Shown: one piece after another, positions 1-8,264 of the stretch
How the letters are laid out: every line of letters begins with the position of its first letter
Position numbering within the stretch: the stretch's first letter is position 1
NCBI GenBank assembly: GCA_016718875.1
Contig: JADKBL010000046.1
Span: 1-21,193, forward strand
Length of the DNA: 21,193 nucleotides
DNA from: Bacteroidota bacterium
GTDB taxonomy: Bacteria; Bacteroidota; Bacteroidia; Bacteroidales; VadinHA17
Direction: 5' to 3'
Notes under the pieces: generated by a model
What the model was told of the DNA's origin: nothing
The model's database searches: none
Seen by the model: the letters and a program-made list of their open reading frames with translations, nothing else
Translations under genes and position numbers: made by a program

Positions 1-2
1 TA

Positions 3-347
3 ATTGTAGTCGCAGATGATTCCGCTATTTTGAGAGACAGAATCTGCAAATTAATAAAAGGGTTGAATGAAAGTATAATGATCTGTGAAGCAGAAAACGG
101 GCTGCAGGCTATGGAACTGATTAGTGCCCAAAAGCCTGACCTTGTTATTCTTGATATCAGGATGCCGGAAATGAATGGAATCAAAGTTTTGCAGAAAATA
201 AGGGAAATGAAAATAAAAATCAAAGTATGTATGCTCAGTAACTTTCCATTTCCACAGTACAAGAAAAAATGCTTTGACCTTGGGGCCGACTTTTTCTTTG
301 ATAAGAATATGGAATTTGAAAGGATACTGGACATTCTACCAGGATAA
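3..347 (+). CDS. CheY-like single-domain response regulator (5' partial)
   Basis: The frame is open from the first bases, so the true start lies just upstream of the window; the first internal ATG-like start would cut off the first beta strand. The product is one receiver (REC) domain and nothing else. It has the acidic pair (VVADDS) at the N-terminus, the phosphoacceptor Asp in LVILDIRMPEMNG, the conserved Ser in MLSNF and the conserved Lys in FFFDKN. It ends right after helix 5, with no output domain. Such stand-alone receivers carry phosphoryl groups between kinases or bind a target protein. A PAS/GAF histidine kinase begins 79 bases downstream on the same strand, so it is probably part of that signalling cluster (inference). 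Confidence 0.9.
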   Translation: MVVADDSAILRDRICKLIKGLNESIMICEAENGLQAMELISAQKPDLVILDIRMPEMNGIKVLQKIREMKIKIKVCMLSNFPFPQYKKKCFDLGADFFFDKNMEFERILDILPG

Positions 348-425
348 AAAGAGGTGCGCGAAAACTAATATAGATATAAGTAATACTTCATCATCAGTTT
401 CTAATTGACTATTAAATAGAATATT

Positions 426-914
426 ATGGCTGACAGTTACCTCAAGAAAGAGCTCTACGAGTTAATCAAAACAGATGAAAGTATTTTCGATTTCATCCAG
501 GAAGGTTCTCTGGATGGAATGTGGTACTGGGACCTGGAAAACCCCGAAAATGAATGGATGAATGCCAAATTCTGGACTGTATTAGGCTATAATCCCGGTG
601 AAATGCCTCATAAATCAAGTGCCTGGCAGAGTATTATTAATCAGGATGATCTGAAAACAGCAACAGATAATTTTATCAGACATTGCAAGGATCCAGACTA
701 TCCCTACGATCAGGTTGTAAGGTATACCCATAAAAATGGTTCAATATTATGGGTACGTTGCCGGGGTATTGCCATTCGCGATAAAAATGGCAAACCGGTA
801 CGAATGCTCGGGGCACATCATGCCATAACCGAACTGAAAAACTCAGAATATATCCTTCAGAAGAACCTGCAATTTCAGAAAATCATTACAGAGATTTCAA
901 CAGACTTTTTTTAA
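426..914 (+). CDS. N-terminal PAS domain of a frameshifted PAS/GAF sensor histidine kinase
   Basis: This is the first intact piece of a kinase that spans 426-2930 in several frames: PAS, GAF, PAS, PAS, HisKA, HATPase. The piece is 162 aa; a PAS_3-type domain covers residues 20-140, with GMWYWDLE at the start, LGYNPGEMP in the middle and the PAC-like strand RDKNGKPVRMLGAHHAITELK at the end. There is no signal peptide or membrane segment, so the kinase is cytosolic. The frame stops in a run of seven T (906-912). With six T the protein continues DFFKASSESFDTEINKLL into a GAF domain, so the stop is a frameshift and not a real C-terminus. ATG 426 is the natural start. Confidence 0.8.
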   Translation: MADSYLKKELYELIKTDESIFDFIQEGSLDGMWYWDLENPENEWMNAKFWTVLGYNPGEMPHKSSAWQSIINQDDLKTATDNFIRHCKDPDYPYDQVVRYTHKNGSILWVRCRGIAIRDKNGKPVRMLGAHHAITELKNSEYILQKNLQFQKIITEISTDFF

Positions 915-1394
915 AGCATCATCAGAGAGTTTTGATACTGAAATTAATAAATTGCTATCACGAATTGGGAATCATTTTCAGGTTGAACGGGCTTACCTGT
1001 TTCTGTTTTCCGATGATCTGAATACAATGACCAATACTCATGAGTGGTGTAATGAAGGTGTATTGTCCCAGATACAAAAATACAGAACCAGTCAACAGAT
1101 TCCTTACCCTGGTGGAAATCGCAGATCCTGTCTAATGATTTTGTTTATGTCCCTGACATTGAAACACTACCTCAGGAAGCTATTGCAGAGAAAAAGGAAT
1201 TCAGGAGTCAGAATATCAAATCACTAATCTGCATGCGTATAAAAAGTGCAGATAAGGTGTGGGGTTTTTTTGGATTCGATTCCATTAAGAAACTAAATAA
1301 ATGGGAAGATAACCAAATAAATAATCTTACTGTTTCAGCCAATCTTATTGGTAATCTTCTTCTGAGACTGCATAATACTGAAATTCTTTTTTGA
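906..1394 (+). pseudogene. GAF domain of the 426-2930 sensor kinase, frameshifted
   Basis: Continuation of the upstream PAS piece after the T7 frameshift. The first half reads LSRIGNHFQVERAYLFLFS and on to about 1108. At 1108-1114 one base is missing: an added T would give PYPWWKSQI, the usual GAF sequence. The downstream frame then continues SNDFVYVPDIETLPQEAIAE, the characteristic VPD..LP.EA GAF segment, then KSLICMRIKSADKVWGFFGFDS. The domain ends near 1390 in a run of six T where five would be needed to continue as ILFEAKK. The ligand cannot be predicted. Confidence 0.75.
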
Positions 1395-1408
1395 AGCGAA
1401 AAAGTTAG

Positions 1409-1885
1409 GTTGAAGAAAGCGAATTAAAATTCCAACATGCGGAAGAAGCCCTCATACAGTCAAATGATGTGGTGGAAAATATCCAGATCGGTCTGTATAT
1501 CTATCATCTGGAGGATATTGACGATGACCGCACCCTCCGCATGAAATATGCCAATCCGGCAACTGAGTCGATGACCGGTGTGAAAGCTGTCGATATCATT
1601 GGCAAGACGCTGGATGAAAACTTCCCCTACTTGAGGGACATGAATTTCCCGCAGCGTTATGCAGAAGTGGTCAGAAGCGGTAAGGAGAAGACCTTTGAGG
1701 ATATTTTCTATGGCGATAACCGTGTGGTGCAGGCATGTTTCTCTGTAAAGCTTTCCTGCCCAATAACCATCTTGGTATTGCATTTTGAAAACATTACTGA
1801 AAAGTTGCATCACAGGCTATCGAACAGAGCAATGCCCGCCTCAAAAGAGGCTAGGAAGTCGGAGGGTGGGCAGCTGGGAATATGA
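1409..1885 (+). pseudogene. Second PAS domain of the 426-2930 kinase, frameshifted
   Basis: The frame is open from about 1409 and reads EESELKFQHAEEALIQSNDV and then a PAS domain: GLYIYHLEDIDDDRTLRMKY, NPATESMTG, IIGKTLDENFP, ending near FENITEK. No start codon belongs here; it is an internal segment. At about 1745-1785 the frame is wrong for some 12 residues: the adjacent frame gives AFLPNNHLGIAFENITE, which fits the PAS/PAC strand much better than the open frame. Further indels near 1806, 1850 and 1866 are needed to read VASQAIEQSNARLKEA. Base composition seems somewhat richer in G and C than in the flanks. Confidence 0.65.
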
Positions 1886-2249
1886 CATTAACACCGGGGC
1901 ACTCACCTGGTCGGAACAGACCTATCGAATTTACGGTGAGGAGAAGGATTCGTTCAATGTAACCTTCGATAATGTGGTTGCACACTATCGATGGAGATCG
2001 TGAAGAAGCGCTAGGGAGTGTTCAACCAAAGCTGTTACTGAACGAAGTAGCTCCGCATTGAACAGCACCACCATTATACCGAACAGGAGAAACACGATAT
2101 GTGCAGGAGATTGGCAAGGTGATCTTATCCGAAGAAGAATTCCTCCCGTATGGTCGGAACTGTGGTGGATATCACAGAGCGAAATAAAGCGGAAATTTAA
2201 ACTTAGAGGCTAAGCTCGAGCTGGAAAACGTGCACAGCTTGAATCATCC
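1868..2249 (+). pseudogene. Third PAS domain of the 426-2930 kinase, heavily broken
   Basis: The sequence resumes in another frame as VGSWEYDINTGALTWSEQTY and RIYGEEKDSFNVTFDNVVAH, a PAS_3 domain of the GSWE/TWSEQ type, up to about 1990. After that recognisable fragments appear in changing frames: DREEALGSVQ, EHHHYT, GETRYVQEIGKVILSEE and MVGTVVDITERNKAE. These are the expected order of a PAS plus PAC motif, so the domain is present but not translatable as written; I estimate at least five indels in about 250 bases. This is the most damaged stretch of the window. Confidence 0.6.
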
Positions 2250-2516
2250 AATAAAGAACCGGAAGCGTTCGGCTACTCGGTATCACATGATCTCAGGGCA
2301 CCGCTGCGTCACATCAACGGGTATGTTGATATGCTCAGCCAGCGCTACCGCGATGAGCTTCCCGATAAAGTCCGTCATTACCTGGATACGATTTCAGCAG
2401 CATCCCGTAAATTGGGCAATCTAATTGATAACCTTTTGCAGTATTCCAGAACAGGGCGGCAGGATGTAAGGAAAACAGAGGTGGATATGAATTCACCGGT
2501 TAAAGAGGGTGATTGA
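2250..2516 (+). pseudogene. HisKA dimerisation/phosphoacceptor domain of the 426-2930 kinase
   Basis: One frame reads through the H-box: FGYSVSHDLRAPLRHINGY, with the phosphoacceptor His in SHDLRAPL, followed by helix 2 (LDTISAASRKLGNLIDNLLQ YSR). This H-box (YSVSHDLRAPLRHI) is typical of the GHKL kinases found next to phytochrome-like or PAS/GAF sensors and Rcp1-type regulators. The frame ends at 2514-2516 because of an extra G (KEGD then stop); removing it gives VIEELKTDFNGRKINLDI. Another extra base at about 2567 turns IHKLPKVYAD into a stop. Confidence 0.7.
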
Positions 2517-2582
2517 AGAGTTGAAGACAGATTTTAATGGAAGAAAGATCAATTTGGATATACACTAAGTTGCCAAAAGTTT

Positions 2583-2930
2583 ATGCCGATCACCTTAATC
2601 AGGCTGGTTTGGGCCAACCTGCTGGGCAATGCCATAAAATACACGCCAAGAGAAACAGCAGAAAATCTGGTGGGTTACAGTGAAGAGGATAAAGATTTTG
2701 TGTTTTGTGTAAGCGATAATGGCGATGGCTTTGATATGAAGTATGTTCATAAGCTGTTTGGTGTTTTTCAGAGGCTTCACTCTGAGACGGAATTCGAAGG
2801 AACCGGAATCGGGCTTGCCAATGTGCAGCGTATTGTTCATAGCATTGGGGCGCGTCTGAATGAATCTGAACCGGGAAAAGGGAGCAAAATTCTATTTCAC
2901 AATCCAAAATACATGGAGGGAAAAATATGA
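2583..2930 (+). pseudogene. HATPase_c domain (C-terminus) of the 426-2930 kinase
   Basis: An intact ATP-binding domain in one frame. It has the N-box WANLLGNAIKYTP, G1-box DNGDGFD, F-box KLFGVFQRLH and G2-box GTGIGLANV, and a short hydrophilic end KYMEGKI. The ATG at 2583 is only the first Met after a frameshift (upstream YAD and TLIRL belong to one protein), so it is not a real start. The stop TGA (2928-2930) overlaps the ATG (2927-2929) of the next reading frame in the ATGA arrangement seen in translationally coupled operons. Confidence 0.75.
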
Positions 2931-3037
2931 ATATATTAAAATCAATACTTCTTGTAGAGGATAATCCGCAGGATAGTGAACTGACAATTGAGGGATTATC
3001 AGTCTGGGTTATAACAAACGAAATACCTCCTTTATAG
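2927..3037 (+). pseudogene. Truncated Rcp1-like response regulator (first beta-alpha unit only)
   Basis: A 36-codon frame begins at the ATGA overlap with the kinase stop. It reads MNILKSILLVEDNPQDSELT, then IEGLS, then TNEI, and stops shortly after. That is the beta1-alpha1 part of an Rcp1-type receiver (the family normally continues with NEI, then VVVRDG and DYL-like motifs). The phosphoacceptor Asp, Thr/Ser and Lys positions are all absent. The next gene starts 9 bases after the stop. I infer a deletion remnant of the regulator that normally follows this kind of kinase. A short functional peptide cannot be excluded. Confidence 0.6.
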
Positions 3038-3046
3038 TATTTATAT

Positions 3047-4051
3047 ATGGAAGATACTAATCTTAAAATCCTGATACTTGAAGACACTTTACCTGATCTG
3101 GAATTGACAGTAGAGCACTTAACCGATGCAGGTTATAATCTTGAAGTTACGCATGCTGAAACTGAGACTGCTTTCAGGTTGGCACTTCAGGATAAGGATT
3201 TTGATATCATTATCTCCGACTTTAATCTTCCGGACTTTGATGCATTTGCTGCTTTGGAAATCAGTAAAGAATTATGCCCCGATGTTCCATTTATCTGTTT
3301 ATCAGGAGCAATTGGTGAAGAAACTGCTGTAAAACTGATAAAGAATGGAGCTGCAGATTATGTACAGAAAGACCGTGTTACTTCGACTACCTCTAACCAT
3401 TCAGCATTCCTGGAAGCTGCAAAGGAAAAAGAAGCCCATCGCAAAGCAGAAAATGAACTTAAGGAAAGTGAGGCGCTTCTTTCCGCTGCGCAGGAGATCG
3501 CTCAAATCGGCAGCTGGAAACTTGACCTGACCACAAACAAGTTGAAATGGTCGGATGAGGTTTACCGCATTTTTGGCTGTCAACCTCAGGAGTTCACTGC
3601 TACCTACGAAGCCTTTCTCGGATTCGTCCACCCTGACGACAGAATAAAGGTGGATGAAGCATACTCAGGTTCCGTGAGAGACGGTATCAATACATATGAC
3701 ATAGAACACCGGATAGTCAGGAAGTACACAAATGAAGTCCGTTATGTACACGAACGCTGTGTTTATTTACATAATGATACAGGTAAAATCGTACAATCCA
3801 TAGGCATGGTACAGGACATCACCGAACGTAAAGGGCCGAAGAAAACCAACATATTGCCTACCAAATACAAATCATTGTTCGAAAATTTTCCCTTGGGAAT
3901 AACAATCACCGACAATAATGGCAATATAGTGGAATCTAATCTGGTTGCAGGGCAATTACTTGGTTTGTCGGAAGAAGATCTGTTGAAAAGGAAAAATTGG
4001 AGGTGCCGAATGGAAATTAATACGAACCGATGGTACTATTATGCCTGCTGA
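3047..4051 (+). CDS. Large hybrid histidine kinase, N-terminal part: REC-PAS-PAS
   Basis: First segment of a hybrid kinase reaching 8264. Residues 1-120 form a receiver: acidic pair E12-D13 in ILILEDT, phosphoacceptor D58 in IIISDFNLPD, Ser in CLSGAIGEE and Lys in YVQKD. Residues about 145-265 are a PAS_3 domain (GSWKLDL to VQDITER), followed by a second PAS from about residue 275 (KYKSLFENFPLGITITDNNG). The frame ends after an A5 run at 3992-3996; with four A the protein reads RKIGGAEWKLIRTDGTIMPA, so the stop is a frameshift. A compensating pair of indels at about 3380 and 3410 hides the motif RLPLTIQHS after the receiver. ATG 3047 is the natural start. Confidence 0.8.
   Translation: MEDTNLKILILEDTLPDLELTVEHLTDAGYNLEVTHAETETAFRLALQDKDFDIIISDFNLPDFDAFAALEISKELCPDVPFICLSGAIGEETAVKLIKNGAADYVQKDRVTSTTSNHSAFLEAAKEKEAHRKAENELKESEALLSAAQEIAQIGSWKLDLTTNKLKWSDEVYRIFGCQPQEFTATYEAFLGFVHPDDRIKVDEAYSGSVRDGINTYDIEHRIVRKYTNEVRYVHERCVYLHNDTGKIVQSIGMVQDITERKGPKKTNILPTKYKSLFENFPLGITITDNNGNIVESNLVAGQLLGLSEEDLLKRKNWRCRMEINTNRWYYYAC
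3509..3829 (+). repeat. Duplicated PAS module, copy 1 (of 2)
   Basis: This 321-base stretch encodes 107 residues from GSWKLDL to VQDITER and aligns without gaps to 4840-5160 in the same kinase. I count 78 of 107 identical residues, with long shared blocks such as WSDEVYR, FGCQPQE, KVDEAYSGS and QSIGMVQDIT. Much of the DNA is also alike. It is an intragenic duplication of a PAS domain together with its PAC strand. Confidence 0.85.
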
Positions 4052-4244
4052 AGAATATGCCAGCGTAAGGGCAATGACTGAAAACAGGAAAATTGAAAAT
4101 GTTGAAATGGGTATCTTAAAATCCGGTTCTGAAGTTACCTGGATCAATGTAACGGCTGCACCCATACCCCTCAAAGATTACGGGGTAATTATTACTTATG
4201 GAGATATAACAGAAAGAAAGAAGCCGAAGGACTTCTTAAATTAG
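3996..4244 (+). pseudogene. Hybrid kinase segment: rest of the second PAS domain
   Basis: In the frame after the A5 frameshift the protein continues GGAEWKLIRTDGTIMPAEEY, ASVRAMTENRK, MGILKSGSEVTWINVTAAPI and ends ITYGDITERK, a complete PAS/PAC C-terminal half. The stop after KDFLN at 4242-4244 follows another indel near 4213-4222 (the adjacent frame gives KEAEGLLKLAKE). A third indel in the A run at 4251-4254 is needed to enter the GAF domain. This piece has no start of its own and should be joined to 3047-4051 and 4255-6654. Confidence 0.75.
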
Positions 4245-4254
4245 CCAAAGAAAA

Positions 4255-6654
4255 GCTGAATTAAACAATGCCATCAATTTATCCCGGTTATATCTGATAC
4301 AGTATTCCTATAATCACAGTTTAGATGAATTACTCGAAGAAACCTTAAATGTTGCAGAGAAACATACAAAGAGCAATATAGGGTTTATCCACTTTGTAGC
4401 TGCCGATCAGCAAAATCTTATCCTGCAGAACTGGAGTACCCAGACAAAAACCAGATTTTGCAAAGCCAGTGGCAGAGGGGAACATTATGCCATTGACAAA
4501 GCAGGTGTATGGGTTGATTGCATACACCAGCGAAAACCGGTAATACATAACGATTACAACGCTTTGACTCACAAAAAGGGTTTGCCCGAAGGCCATGCTC
4601 ATGTTGAACGCGAAATGGTAGTTCCGGTTTTTACAGGCAATGTTATCAAAGCCATTTTGGGTGTGGGTAACAAAGAAACCGACTATACCAGCGAAGATAC
4701 AGAAGTGTTATCCCTTATAGCCAACCTGACGTGGGAGATTGTCGAACGAAAAACAGCATATAATGAACTTAGTATAGCAAAAGCAAAGGCCGAACAAAAC
4801 TTCATAAAAATGACAGAAGTCCAGGCCCTTGCCAAAACAGGCAGCTGGGAATTAGATGTAGTAAACAATAAACTTACATGGTCAGATGAGGTTTACCGAC
4901 TTTTCGGCTGTCAACCACAAGAGTTAAAAGCCAGCTATGAGGGTTTTCTCGGATTTAGCCATCCTGAAGACAGGAAAAAGGTGGATGAAGCTTACTCCGG
5001 TTCTCTGCGCGATGGTGTCAATACTTATGAGATTGAACACCGGATAATCCGGCCGAACACAGGAGAGGTCCGCCATGTACATGAACGTTGTGTTCATTTT
5101 TTGAGTAACACGGGTAAAGTCATACAATCCATCGGCATGGTGCAGGACATCACCGATCGTATTATAGCAGAAGAGCAAATCCTGCAAAGTGAGAAAAAAT
5201 ACAAAACCTTGTTTTTTGATTCACCTGAAGCATTCCTGATTATTGAGAATGGAGTTTATATTGAATGTAACACGGCTTCAGAAAAACTTATAGGTAGCTC
5301 AAGATCAGATATTATTGGCAAAACACCACATGAACTATCTCCGGAATATCAACTAAATGGACGGAGGTCAGATGAATATGCAAAAGCGCTGATCGAAGAG
5401 ACTTTTGCGGGGCAAAGATCTGCCTTCGAATGGATGCATACCAGAAAAGATGGAACAGAGTTTCTCGCACAAATAAACCTTACAGTTATTGAATATGACC
5501 GGGGGCCTGCACTCCTGGTTAACTGGCAGGATATAACCGAATTAAGGAGAGCTGAAGATCAGCTAAGGAAACTTTGGAGTGCAGTTGACCAGAGTCCTGT
5601 CAGCATTATGATAACAGACCTGGATGGAAAGATCGAATATTTTAATCCGGCAGCATGCTGGATGACAGGATATTCGCATAATGAAATGATCGGTAAAAAT
5701 CCAAGGATATTTCAGTCGGGAGAGACAAACAGGTCAATATATAAGGGTTTATGGAAAACCATTACATCGGGCAAAGTGTGGCACGGAGAATTTCGTAACA
5801 GGAGAAAGTCAGGCGAACTATACCTCGAATCATGCACAATATCACCGGTAAAGGATTCTTCGGGAGCAATCAGTCATTTCATCGGTATTAAGGAGGATAT
5901 CACTGAAAGGAAAAGGATGCAGGAAGAAATTGTGATCAATGAACTGCGTCACAGACTGGTGGCAAGCAAAAGCCGATCGGTTATCTGGGAGGTTGATCTG
6001 AACGGATTATATACCTATGTCAGCGAGGTATCCTCTGATGTTTATGGTTATAAACCTGAAGAACTGATTCAAAAGCGGTACTTCTATGATCTGCATCCTG
6101 AGGAAATGAGAGACAGATTTAAAGAAACAGGTCTGGAATCAATAAAAAGGGGAAAGGAGATAAATGACTTTGATAATCCAATTGAAACTAAAGAGGGCCG
6201 GATAATCTGGGTCTCCACAAACGGAACACCAATTATTGACGAGGATGGCAGGCTTGTTGGATTCAGAGATTCTGATATTGATATAACAAATAAAAAGAAG
6301 ATCGAGGCTGAAATACTTGACATGAATGCCAATCTCGAAAAGAAGATCAGTGAGAGAACAGATGAACTTCAGACTGCAATATGTGAGATCAGCGACCTAT
6401 ATGAAAATGCTCCATGCGGTTATCATTCGGTAGATTCCTCGGGTAATATAGTACGCATTAATTCCACCGAATTGTCATGGCTTGGCTATACAAAAGAAGA
6501 AATTGTCGGAAAGAAACATATCACAGATATTTTAAGTTCGGAAAGTAAGGAGATATTTATGAATGTCTTTCCGGTTTTCAAAAAGAATGGAACAATTAAT
6601 GACATCGAATTAGAACTTATCAGAAAGATGGAACAGAACTTATTGTCTCATTGA
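4255..6654 (+). CDS. Hybrid histidine kinase, central part: GAF and five PAS domains
   Basis: The frame is open from about 4255 and needs no start: AELNNAINLSRLYLIQYSYN leads into a GAF domain (4270-4750; SNIGFIHFVA, LILQNWSTQT, REMVVPVFTGNVIKAILGVG). Five PAS domains follow at about 4810-5160, 5190-5550, 5560-5925, 5945-6300 and 6385-6740. The third has the classical PAS motifs WMTGYSHNEMIGKNPRIFQS and FIGIKEDITERK. A short coiled coil (NANLEKKISERTDELQ) lies between the last two. There is no membrane segment. The frame ends at 6654 only because one A is missing at 6624-6626: IRKM should read IRKDGTELIVSLNA, the canonical RKDGT PAS motif. Cofactors (heme, flavin, small ligands) cannot be assigned. 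Confidence 0.85.
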   Translation, partial: AELNNAINLSRLYLIQYSYNHSLDELLEETLNVAEKHTKSNIGFIHFVAADQQNLILQNWSTQTKTRFCKASGRGEHYAIDKAGVWVDCIHQRKPVIHNDYNALTHKKGLPEGHAHVEREMVVPVFTGNVIKAILGVGNKETDYTSEDTEVLSLIANLTWEIVERKTAYNELSIAKAKAEQNFIKMTEVQALAKTGSWELDVVNNKLTWSDEVYRLFGCQPQELKASYEGFLGFSHPEDRKKVDEAYSGSLRDGVNTYEIEHRIIRPNTGEVRHVHERCVHFLSNTGKVIQSIGMVQDITDRIIAEEQILQSEKKYKTLFFDSPEAFLIIENGVYIECNTASEKLIGSSRSDIIGKTPHELSPEYQLNGRRSDEYAKALIEETFAGQRSAFEWMHTRKDGTEFLAQINLTVIEYDRGPALLVNWQDITELRRAEDQLRKLWSAVDQSPVSIMITDLDGKIEYFNPAACWMTGYSHNEMIGKNPRIFQSGETNRSIYKGLWKTITSGKVWHGEFRNRRKSGELYLESCTISPVKDSSGAISHFIGIKEDITERKRMQEEIVINELRHRLVASKSRSVIWEVDLNGLYTYVSEVSSDVYGYKPEELIQKRYFYDLHPEEMRDRFKETGLESIKRGKEINDFDNPIETKEGRIIWVSTNGTPIIDEDGRLVGFRDSDIDITNKKKIEAEILDMNANLEKKISERTDELQTAICEISDLYENAPCGYHSVDSSGNIVRINSTELSWLGYTKEEIVGKKHITDILSSESKEIFMNVFPVFKKNGTINDIELELIRKMEQNLLSH
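4840..5160 (+). repeat. Duplicated PAS module, copy 2 (of 2)
   Basis: Encodes GSWELDV to VQDITDR and aligns ungapped over 107 residues with 3509-3829. The two copies are separated by another PAS and a GAF domain, so this is not a simple tandem. Copy 1 shows RNA-level and protein-level differences mostly in surface-like positions, while the WSDEVYR and HPxDR cores are kept. Confidence 0.85.
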
Positions 6655-8264
6655 ATGCAACTGCTTTGTATGATCCTGATGGAAATTACCTGATGAGCCG
6701 ATCAACTCTTTTCGATATTAAAGCCCGAAAACAGGCTGAGATTGCTTTGGTAAAAGCAAGACAGGAGGCTGAATCAGCCAATAAGGCAAAAAGTGAATTC
6801 CTTGCCAATATGAGTCATGAAATACGAACCCCCATGAATGCAGTGCTCGGATATTCTGAATTATTGGGTTCAACAGTTCTCAATGACTCTCAGTCTGCCT
6901 ATGTAAACTCAATAAAATCAAGTGGAAAGAGTCTGCTTACACTTATTAATGACATACTTGACCTTTCAAAAATAGAAGCAGGTAAACTTGAACTTGAATA
7001 TGAATATGTTGACACTTTTAACTTCTTTTCGGAATTTGAAAGTATATTCTCCCATAAAGTAACAGATAAAGGTTTAAAATTTATTCTTGAAATTGCTTCA
7101 GGTACCCCACCGGGAATATATATAGACGAGATCCGTGTCAGGCAGATAATCTTCAACCTTCTTGGAAACGCAATAAAGTTTACAACGGAAGGAGAAATAA
7201 GACTTAAAGTGTTTATTGATAATCCTCAGCATGTTGTTTTTAACCAGAATAAGTCCGAAGATTATATAGACCTGGTTATTGAAGTATCAGATACAGGAAT
7301 AGGGATTTCCAAAGAATTGCAGGAATCAGTTTTTGAACCCTTTACACAGGAAAGAGGTTCAAAACACTATGGTGGTACCGGTCTTGGTTTAACAATAACC
7401 AGAAGACTCCTGACATTAATGAACGGGACTATTACAGTAGTATCAGAGATCGGTAAAGGCACTACGTTCACTGTCAGAATACCTGAGATAACATACTTAC
7501 TGGATTATGTCTCTCCCATTACTGAAATAAACATAAACCCGTCTGACATTGTCTTTGGCGAAGCCACGATACTTATTGTTGATGATGTTGAACATAACAG
7601 AAGGTATCTGAAGGACGCTCTGAAGAACACACAGTTAAAAATACTTGAAGCTAAGAATGGGTCTGTCGCTCTGCGAATGGCAGAAGAAGTAAAGCCTGAT
7701 CTGATAATTGCGGATATCAGGATGCCCGTAATGGATGGATTCCAGCTTCTTGATAAAATAAAATCAGATACAAAATTAAAGCATATTCCGGTTCTTGCCT
7801 ATTCTGCATCTGTTTTAAAAGCACAGAAAGAACGAATTCACAGCAGTGATTTTGCTGGTCTACTTATAAAGCCGGTAAATGTAACAGAATTATTTATGGC
7901 ACTGATGAATATCCTGCCTTATAATACATTCATAAAAGAGGAATCGGTTGATTCTTCATTGGAAACAGAAATAGAAGGTAAAATTGTTGATTTTCCTGAA
8001 CTGATAAAGTCACTGGAAACAACTTGTCTGGAACGATGGAAGACTTTTGCAATAACCCAACCGCTTAATGAGATAAGAGCCTTTGCAAGCGAATTACTTC
8101 AATTGGGGCTGAAGCATAATTGCGTTACAATCATAACTTATGCGAAAGACCTGACCAATTCTGCTGACTGTTTTGATGTGGATACTCTACTTAAGCTTAT
8201 ACAAAAGTTTAAAGCAATAATAGAAAACCTCAAGAATTCCGTTAAATCAGACAATGGTGAATAA
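6627..8264 (+). CDS. Hybrid histidine kinase, C-terminal part: PAS end, HisKA, HATPase, REC, helical tail
   Basis: Continues the previous segment after a one-base deletion. Order: end of the last PAS (NATALYDPDGNYLMSRSTLF), coil (QEAESANKAKSEFLANM), HisKA with the H-box MSHEIRTPMNAVLGYSE (phosphoacceptor His codon at 6816), HATPase with N-box LLGNAIKFT, G1 DTGIGIS, F-box VFEPFTQ and G2 GGTGLGLTI, then a receiver with VDDVE, phosphoacceptor Asp in IIADIRMPVMDG (7713) and Lys in LIKPVN. The last ~85 residues are helical (FPELIKSLETTCLERWKTFA onward) and sit where an HPt domain would be, but lack a recognisable HPt His motif. No membrane segment. The end overlaps the next gene by 11 nt, indicating one operon. 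Confidence 0.92.
   Translation, partial: DGTELIVSLNATALYDPDGNYLMSRSTLFDIKARKQAEIALVKARQEAESANKAKSEFLANMSHEIRTPMNAVLGYSELLGSTVLNDSQSAYVNSIKSSGKSLLTLINDILDLSKIEAGKLELEYEYVDTFNFFSEFESIFSHKVTDKGLKFILEIASGTPPGIYIDEIRVRQIIFNLLGNAIKFTTEGEIRLKVFIDNPQHVVFNQNKSEDYIDLVIEVSDTGIGISKELQESVFEPFTQERGSKHYGGTGLGLTITRRLLTLMNGTITVVSEIGKGTTFTVRIPEITYLLDYVSPITEININPSDIVFGEATILIVDDVEHNRRYLKDALKNTQLKILEAKNGSVALRMAEEVKPDLIIADIRMPVMDGFQLLDKIKSDTKLKHIPVLAYSASVLKAQKERIHSSDFAGLLIKPVNVTELFMALMNILPYNTFIKEESVDSSLETEIEGKIVDFPELIKSLETTCLERWKTFAITQPLNEIRAFASELLQLGLKHNCVTIITYAKDLTNSADCFDVDTLLKLIQKFKAIIENLKNSVKSDNGE

Noticed and set aside
1460..1813. Minus-strand ORF of 117 codons opposite the PAS segment
   Set aside because: It is antisense to recognisable PAS motifs, starts nowhere near a promoter-like sequence and shows no family pattern; it is a shadow frame.
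3509..5160. Possible CRISPR or tandem-repeat array
   Set aside because: The repeats are two diverged protein-coding PAS modules, not short identical repeats with spacers.
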